DNA of 64,000 bases from Corythucha ciliata (Eukaryota > Arthropoda > Insecta > Hemiptera > Tingidae), in NCBI GenBank assembly GCA_038030265.1, contig CM075941.1, positions 35,154,164 through 35,218,163 of the forward strand. Reading direction: 5' to 3'. How positions within the stretch are numbered: position 1 is the first letter of the stretch; each line of letters starts with the position of its first letter. Below, piece by piece: positions 56,746 through 64,000 of this stretch. A model generated the notes under the pieces. That model did not search any database, was not told the DNA's origin, and worked only from the letters and a program-made list of their open reading frames with translations. Both the position numbers and the translations under genes were made by a program.

Positions 56746-57192
56746 AATGGGGAACTTGCATGAATCTCAGATTGGGTAGAAAAGCATACCGGTGATTTGA
56801 CCCGTGAACTGAAGGATAACAACGGAAGTTGCAACCCGATTGGTGCGTTTTAAGATTTTTAAAAAAGGTTCAAAGTTCTTCAGAAGAGGATGGATGGTGC
56901 GAGGGGAAATGACGTAAATACTTACTTATGAAGCATTTGAGGGAACTCTAAAATTGTTTGTTTACAAATAACATGAAAAATGTCGCGCCATTAAACTCGT
57001 CTAACCCCCTCTTCCCCGCATCGTCCATTTCAACAAGTAAGTTTTTACGTAATCGAACCCCCACTCAAAATTTTTAAAAATTCCCTAAAAAAGCATCCTT
57101 GACTGATTTCAAAGTTTAATGTGAGCAATAGACTTGTGGAAGAGCCCTCTTTAAGCAACACCAACTTTTGAAAAATGTGCAAGTTCCCCATT
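56746..57192. mobile_element. 447-bp MITE family X, copy 4
   Basis: Same orientation as copy 1 (14175-14621) and very close to it in sequence. Confidence 0.85.
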
Positions 57193-60100
57193 ACTCTTCA
57201 TCTTCATTTTTCATTTTTACAGAATTTGAAGAGTGCAAAGTGTAGAGTTGAATAAAGTAATTTTAAAAAATATGCCCCTGGTCCATTTCAAACTTGGATT
57301 TTTTTTTTTTTTTCGAAAAATATGTTTGGTTAACCTTGAATATCTTGATAAAACCTGCAGAAATTCAAGAATGGGCATGGAGAAGGAAGCTGGCGAGCTC
57401 GAGCAATTTTTTGTCAAGCTCGCAATCAATAAGCGAACTGTCACCACGAAAGCACGAAACTCTAGAATAGAAACTGCAAAATACTGCGTAATCTGGTCCT
57501 TTTTTTCCCCCTCCAGCTCCAAGTCAACCAGCCCGCGCTCCCATTCTTGAAATTCCCATTTCCCACTACTTCTGCTATCATGGTAATCAGTAAAGAAGTG
57601 CATTTGTGTTAGAATCGGAATGAGAGGAACTTGAAAAAAACTGGATTGTTTTCCTCGTGCGAGACGAGAGTGCGACACGCCGGTGATTTTAGTTAGTTGC
57701 ACGCTGTTCGTCGATTCTGACTGACGAACGGGCGTTCAACAGAGATAAAGTGAACTATTTCGCAAACGGCACCTCTTCGTCCCGCATTCGTTCGTGATTT
57801 GGCTTCTTTTTTCCCGCTATTTGTAATTCTTGCGTTCCACGAGTTTCCCCGACCGAGAGGTTTTTCTCAGCTGATTAATAGTGAAATCTTTCAATTTTGC
57901 ACAACAACTCGTAATTGTCAACTATATTTTCGACGTCCTTTCTCGCTGTGCCGTGAAACAAGTTCAAATACCTAAATAGTTATACATATAAAAAAGCTTG
58001 AGGTCCAGTGATTCTTTTCTGCGAATTGAGGTAAGAATTTTAGTGATAATTTTATAGTTACGTTGTACATGTACAATGCTATGAATTCAATTTAAACCGA
58101 CGAGTGACTAGGGCACTGCAAATCTTGGGAGTGGCACATATTGATAGATTGAAAGTTGTTACTTTCTTGTAAATCCCCCTCCATGGATCATCTCGCTAGT
58201 TTGAAATTTTGCAATCTCCTTTTGCATCACGTAGCAAAATTTCTCCTTTTTGGTTCTGAACTCGGGGATCCTGTTTTCTGGTATGGGCTTCAGCCCGCCC
58301 TGGTGCCTACGATCGAGCTAGGCAAATAGGGGCTTAGTAAAATTTATAGCCATATTTTTTGGCTCCATCCTTTTTTTGTATTAATTTTGCTCACAGTATA
58401 TTTTTAGCGTTACTGGTATCTGACTGGAGTTTTAAAAAAAGACATTCGTCTTGGGCGCCGGGAAGAGGGATACGATTCTCTTGTTTTGTATTTAAGGGAA
58501 AGGTCAATGATCTGCGGCTCCTTGAAATCATATTGGTGAAATTTGGCGAGATGGGATGAAGACTATAGTGAGTAGGGATGTACGGGTAAAGATCGAACGA
58601 AAATACATTTAAAAGCACTAAGCTGTCGTTTCATGTTTCCTTTTCTTTTTTCTTTTTCCTTCTTTTTCAAACTTGTCCGAGTGTCGATATAGGAATGGAA
58701 CTTATTGGTGGCTAACGTGAACTAGGTATGTGCAGTTTTCTTCGATCACTCCGTCAGTTCTTGAACCCGTTAAATTCCATTGATGGGGATAAAATGCGAT
58801 TGCGTTGAATTTATCGTTATCTGTTTGGTAACATGAAGCGCCTTGCGAAATTTCACCTAGTAAGCAACTGACAATGTTGTTTGTGTTGAACTTGGTTAAT
58901 TATCGCGCGTAGTTCTCGTTCTTGCTTTTTGTGACGACCTGTGTAGTGCGCACCAACCGTGGGACACGCATAATGTTCATATTTTAATAATGCAAAAAAG
59001 ATGCATAAATGAACTTTTTAAGCAATTTTATAAGTCCCCTGAATTACCACTTTACGTTTATGGTAAATATTATAGTACTGTTTATTATTTGAATAAAGAC
59101 GAAAACTTGTGAGAGTCATCCAAACATCGTGAAATCAAGAAATTCATTGTAAGCCCAGAGAAATTGACGGTTGGCTAGACCGAGATTTGGAATCATTCCA
59201 TATTGCCCCGAGTCTTCATTTATGTGTAGAAGAGCTTGTTCATTGTTTAATTTCAAGTTTACGGCCTTTCGAGGCTTAAAATTTTGGTAATAAAACTATA
59301 ATACGTAGAATGAAAAGTAGTTGACAACCTTCTTGCATCTTTCCCACCCAATAACTTGTTCCTCAAGTTTGATAGACGATGAAGTGTTATCATTACTATA
59401 ATAATATTGATTATTATTATTATTGCATAAGATTTCTCTCCGGTATTTTGCAATAATTGTAAATTGATTCTTTAGTTGACTTACATTAGCCGACCTTGCG
59501 CGACAATACTTAATGAGGTTCACGTGAGCCAGGTCACGCTGGTACTTTTCCTTTCAAAATTGGTTGTTTAATTTTTGCCTTGACGAGCTAATGAGATCAA
59601 CTAAACCGTAAACAATTTATAAGAAGGTGGTAATTTCCCCAGAATTTGAAGGATGTCTAGGGATCAATTGAGCCTGACGGCCGTTCTATACCGGTTGTGG
59701 TCATCTCGAGAAATTAAGATTTCATCAAGTGTTCCAATTACTGCCAGAAAACCATTTGAAAAATTCAACTTGTTTATACTTCAGTGAGAATGACAGGATA
59801 CAAGGCTGATACTTTAGTCTGTGGATAGGGAATAAATTCAAAATAGAAACGTTTATAGCGGAATTTGTTCATTCTCCCTCCCATTTACTCTTTTTTATTT
59901 TATCGCAAATATCTTCGCCTTTTTGACTACAAAAAAGGCTCTGTCATTGTGAGGTGCATGTGCATACAATAATCAGGTTTTTTGTATGCTTGTTTTTGGG
60001 TGTCTCCAAATTGCCGGACAATGGAGAACTTTATTTTATTTTTAAATTCAAATTTAACCGTAAACGTGCAGTTACTTGCAGATATTAGGGGTATTCACGT

Positions 60101-61010
60101 CAACTTTCGTACTCTTCGTAGTTTTGTAATTGCGTATAGTCAGATGTTTGTTACCAGGGAAATCAAGTTTCGAATGAATGACTTTAAAATATGACCCGAA
60201 CGAAATGAATGACAAAATGGTTCCAATTTCTATTTCCCTAACAACAGACCGTAGCAAAAACGCAAAATAATTTTTAATATTATTATAATTTTTAATACAT
60301 TTTAATATTAATTTTTATTAGTAATTTAAAGTTTTTAAACGCCGATTCAATCTGACGAGTTTAGCGAGGATACTGGCAGTCCAAAACTTGTGCTCTCTTC
60401 ACTATTAGTTCACTTTTACTTGCCCATCAACTCTCGTTCCCGTGCATTCGTGTTATGCATTAGTTGTGATTTTTCCGTTGAACGAAGGAACTATCTAATA
60501 ATTAGTATCATTATCATCGTCACTGCTCATTGGAAGGGTAACAATGTAGAAAGGAATGATAGTAGGGCCGTTGAACGTCAACTTCGCTTCACCATGCGGC
60601 CTCGCTCCAAGAAACCTATTTCGTGCAATGTTTTTTTCCTCAGGAATTAGTTGAAAATAGAATAGTATAATATTATTTATACCTACCAGCTAAAGCGTCC
60701 ACGAGACTAAAGGCATTTAGTTCAGAAAATCAGTACAATTCGAAACAATTGTGGAAAGTGGGTATTATCGTGCGTGCGAGTGTTTTGACGACGCTCGAGT
60801 TGCCAACGTTGTTTTTCACACGGCTCAGGGAATAAATTCATAGCTAAATCCCTGATAATTAGGAATAGAAAAAACAAAAAACCAGGAAAAAAGAAAAAAA
60901 TTAAATATTATTTTCTATTAAGAAAATAGGTAGCAAAATAATGTTGAACAACATTTTCTTGGCATTCACTTCACGTGGAATTCTCTTCAATTCCTAACTC
61001 ATTTATTCTG
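57193..61010. other. No gene identified; possible 5' noncoding exon near 58030
   Basis: 3.8 kb without supported coding. Around 57600-58030 the sequence is richer in CpG than its surroundings and ends gaattgag followed by a donor-like gtaagaatt at 58031, which could be a first, noncoding exon of a gene to the right; no downstream exon was found. An ATT microsatellite lies at about 59395-59425. Confidence 0.3.
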
Positions 61011-61143
61011 CTGGGCTTATTCTGAACGGTCGGGAAAAAATCCCGCAAGCGGGATCCAAGGACGCCGAATAAGAAATAACATTATCCCGCCATAGCAACC
61101 GTTTTTTGCGGCATTTTCACACGGCTTTGGAATAAGGCCCCAG
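61011..61143. mobile_element. Foldback family P, copy 5
   Basis: Core tcccgcaagcgggatccaag, gacgccgaataagaaataac, attatcccgccatagcaacc; right end ggaataaggccccag. It abuts the next foldback. Confidence 0.8.
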
Positions 61144-61287
61144 GGGGCTTATTCTCTAACTCCGAAGCAATAGCTTTTTCGAAGTCATATGTTTATTTCA
61201 TTAATTTTCTTCAAACAAACAAATGAATGAAATAAACACAAGGCTGGCGAAAAAAATATTGCTTGTTGTCAGAGAATAGGACCCCAG
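61143..61287. repeat. ~145-bp foldback element
   Basis: Termini gggggcttattctctaac and gtcagagaataggacccc, with gaagcaatagct/atattgcttg inside. It follows P copy 5 directly. Confidence 0.65.
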
Positions 61288-61372
61288 GCAGTAATTCACG
61301 TGAATGCTGAATGGTTATAGGAGGTATTGTTAATTTCGTGAAGTGAAGTTTAATTAATCTATGACTGACTTA

Positions 61373-61513
61373 AGCTCGGTGCACACGATGCATTTTTCGA
61401 AGCATGTTTACATGCATGAAGAAAAAAAACATATGATCCCCGTTAGTGACCGGATGTTTTTTAGAACAGGCAGGCCATCATGCTTCAAAAAAATGCATCG
61501 TGTGCACCGAGCT
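61373..61513. mobile_element. 141-bp Harbinger-like MITE, TSD TTA
   Basis: Termini AGCTCGGTGCACACGATGCA and inverse; TTA at 61370-61372 and 61514-61516. The AGCT start is shared with the MITE at 8391. Confidence 0.8.
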
Positions 61514-61661
61514 TTAGTTGGGCATGATACTGGGCTCGTTGTGAAACTATAACACGATTAATTGCGATTAATCCTTCCCTCGTGTTTTACATGCGTTGTA
61601 AACAAAACCTCGTCAAGTGCTGAGCAATTTTTTGAGTTTTACAACGGGGCAATTATAAAGA

Positions 61662-61843
61662 TGCGTTTACACTGAAGTGTCCCGCGACACTTATGTCTCG
61701 ACATAAATGTAAAGTGTCAGATGTGAAATTTATTGACTGTACAAATTCTGAGATAAATTTCTGGAAGTTTTTGTTTACACCAAAGGAAAGTGTCTTGACA
61801 CTTTTCAAGCAATAAGTGTCGCGGGACACTTTGGTGTAAACGC
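61662..61843. repeat. 182-bp MITE, relative of 27435-27643
   Basis: Termini tgcgtttacac/gtgtaaacgca with inner inverted aagtgtcccgcgacacttat. Confidence 0.75.
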
Positions 61844-61859
61844 ACCTCAAGGCGAGATA

Positions 61860-64000
61860 GATAATGCCTTTGGTATTCGGGGAATCACGTCATATCCTAG
61901 GAGTTCACCTATTTTACTTTTACGTCACATAGGAAATTATTTTGGAAATTGCTCAACTTGAACTAAGTGTTTCACTACCATTGAAAATGTTCACTTAATG
62001 CAAATAACACGATTGTTGGGAAGGCAGAAATTTAGGATGTTGCTGAAGCGGAGGGGCAAGGACATGCACTTAATTGTTATCGTGGTTATTCTAAACTGTA
62101 GTTAATTCGACTGTTCTCAAGTCTTACGCGATGTTAGACAATTTATTTAAACTATAGGTTACAGCCACGATGTTCGTTTTTTTCAAACTCAACACGCTCT
62201 GAGTATTTTCCTCGATATAAGTTCGGAGCAATAGAAAATAATATTCCTTACGTTTGTATTCAAACTTATTTCGTTTTATAGGGGTATATTTTGGCTTGGT
62301 AAGTAAACGTCAGCGTTCAAGAAACAAGTTAATATAGACAACTCGACACTGTACCTACTAATCAGTCTGTCGGCCGGGGCAGCTATTCTGCTGTCATGAC
62401 TCATGAGATGAGAGCTCTCGGATGTTTATATTACGTTAAAAATGTATCATCTACCACCTTCCGATCACGAAGTCATTGTTCGTCGAGAGGAGCAAAAAAT
62501 TAAAATAAGAGCGTTTTCCATTCGAAGCAGGAACTTTGTAAAGTTGTATTAGTGATGTTACGACAATATCAGCTCAAGGCGATTGAATTCATCTTTTCAT
62601 CGCTTCGTTAATATCGGTGGTGCATCAGTGCGATTTTTCATTCTAGGGAAAATGCTAATAGTGTTGGAATCAACTCATGCCAAATTGCCAACTATTTTTG
62701 GCCCGCTTTAAGGACAGCAATTTTTCTGCAAGCTGGAAGGAACTAAAAAATAATAATACTAATAATAATAATTAATTTGATGAATAAAGAGCTCGACCCT
62801 GTAGCTCCTCTCTTCCTTGTTATTGTGAACGAATTATTTATTGGCGGAGATTTCACACGTTTATCCCCAAATAAAACGATTAAGGCAATTTTATTGAATG
62901 AAAAACGATAGCATTTTACGTATTCGTGGCATCATGATAAAATAAGATTAACGACGCGACGTCCCTTCTCTCTTCCAAGTATGATTCGCTAATTTAAACA
63001 AAAAAGATTTGTTTGCTTAGTTAAATGATTCCCAAGCACCTATGCTGGTGAACTTCCTCACCAAATTCTGTGAAAAAAAATGGTATGAAAGCTATGGTAT
63101 TCTTCTAGTAGAGTGCTTTTTAAAAACTCTTTTACGACTTTCCTTGCGTGAAAAAATGCACCAGAAAACATGCAATTTCCGTCGTTATGTCACTTGACTA
63201 AATCGATAAATTGTGAGAAGTAGTCGTTGATACATTTGATTGAAAAATAACGAGTGCAATTTACCCAGAGTGTCCTAAGGCGTACAAATATAGTATATTC
63301 ATGGTGACGGAGGCCGGTATTTATCTTCATTGATGGCGAGAGGAGGGGTTGTACAAATTGTTTCAGCATGTAACGCGCAGTTGTGCTATTTTTGATGTTT
63401 GACAACCATTTTATTTGAGTTAACAAAGACTATTGATTGATGGAAGCCATATATTAGCTCGAGGGCGATTAAGTTTTTATCATTTCAAAAAGGACGTTCA
63501 GTTGAATTTTGATTAATTCTGATGCTGCTTAGTAATTCACTCTAAAAATTGACTGTAGAAATTATTAAAAGCAGTAGTTCGAGTGCGTGTAGTACAAATA
63601 AAAAACAAATCTTTGGTCCGGTTCGAAAATAATATGAACTTATCCCCCGCCATAATATTATTATTAATTTCGGGTATAGAGGCTTTTGAGAGGTAAACTT
63701 TTGGGTTTTGGATTTTATTCATTTGTTGCGATCGCGATCAATTTTCAAAAGAGCTTGCCTGATTCAAAACAATCAACCGACCACACTTTGAAAAGTGCAG
63801 TTACGGTTGCAATATAAATATGCTGTACTATTGTTTCCTTTCTGTTGGTGGGCTCAATATATTGAACGTCATTGACTGGGAGTATGGAAGCGCTGTGCTG
63901 AAATCCTCAGTCCTCAAGATACATAATTGTTAGTTACCTAAGCGAGCAACCGGGTTTTTCGTTGTTATCCACTTCCTATTCATTTTGCTTATTTATTTAT
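61860..64000. other. No gene seen
   Basis: Apart from a weak foldback at 62512-62650 (gcgttttccattcgaag/cattctagggaaaatgc), I see only short frames and AT-rich DNA. Confidence 0.4.

Noticed and set aside
57217..57702. 161-codon minus-strand open frame
   Set aside because: No recognisable domain, no splice or start context, overlapped by an open frame on the other strand.

Overview
This is eukaryotic, AT-rich nuclear DNA, almost certainly from an insect (the organisation would fit a hemipteran, but species cannot be read from the sequence). The evidence is spliceosomal introns with GT/AG (and two apparent GC/AG) borders, a conserved animal housekeeping gene, a THAP-domain gene, P-element/THAP9-type transposase remains, and Ty3/gypsy elements, one of them an env-carrying errantivirus type. 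I see no operons, CRISPR array, rRNA or bona fide tRNA. One 500-N assembly gap lies at 4567-5066.

Only two ordinary genes can be modelled with confidence. A THAP-domain protein gene runs on the plus strand at 26765-30415 in four exons (243 residues). Cog7, the lobe-B subunit of the conserved oligomeric Golgi tethering complex, runs on the minus strand at 42152-35903 in twelve coding exons (696 residues). Its first coding exon is only the ATG, and two introns appear to be GC-AG. Weaker, unrecognised exon candidates are at 7112-7378 (-), 8564-8724 (-) and 16542-17126 (+).

The rest is mobile-element strata. 1-608: right end of a hAT-like element carrying a degenerate ~40-bp minisatellite; a full-length relative at 44802-47428 has a perfect 8-bp target duplication. 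9085-12023: a Ty3/gypsy element with identical 123-bp LTRs and an in-frame deletion of the reverse-transcriptase core and RNase H. 12390-12905: 3' exon of a P-element/THAP9-like transposase. 17287-20296: a chimera in which a 0.74-kb segment flanks a 1.5-kb fragment of the same gypsy family. 19830-22247: 3' part of an errantivirus-like element with a broken env and a 308-bp LTR. 25101-26611: a foldback element filled with 174-bp satellite monomers, just upstream of the THAP gene. 32481-34662: a 2.2-kb hAT-like element with an 8-bp target duplication. 40116-41746: a pile-up of small foldback elements inside Cog7 intron 2. 50115-50935: a diverged tandem array. 53945-54357: head-to-head coding remnants including a MULE-type transposase piece. 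54923-56515: a 1.6-kb foldback with ~0.6-kb arms. From 57193 to the end there is little but small inverted-repeat elements.

The most unusual structural signal is a pair of ~130-bp foldback families (five copies of one, three of the other) that share a homologous core but carry different, internally matched terminal inverted repeats. Next in interest are the nested hAT/minisatellite structure, the apparently trans-mobilised deletion-derivative gypsy element, and the A-B-A chimera, which could be real or an assembly artefact.
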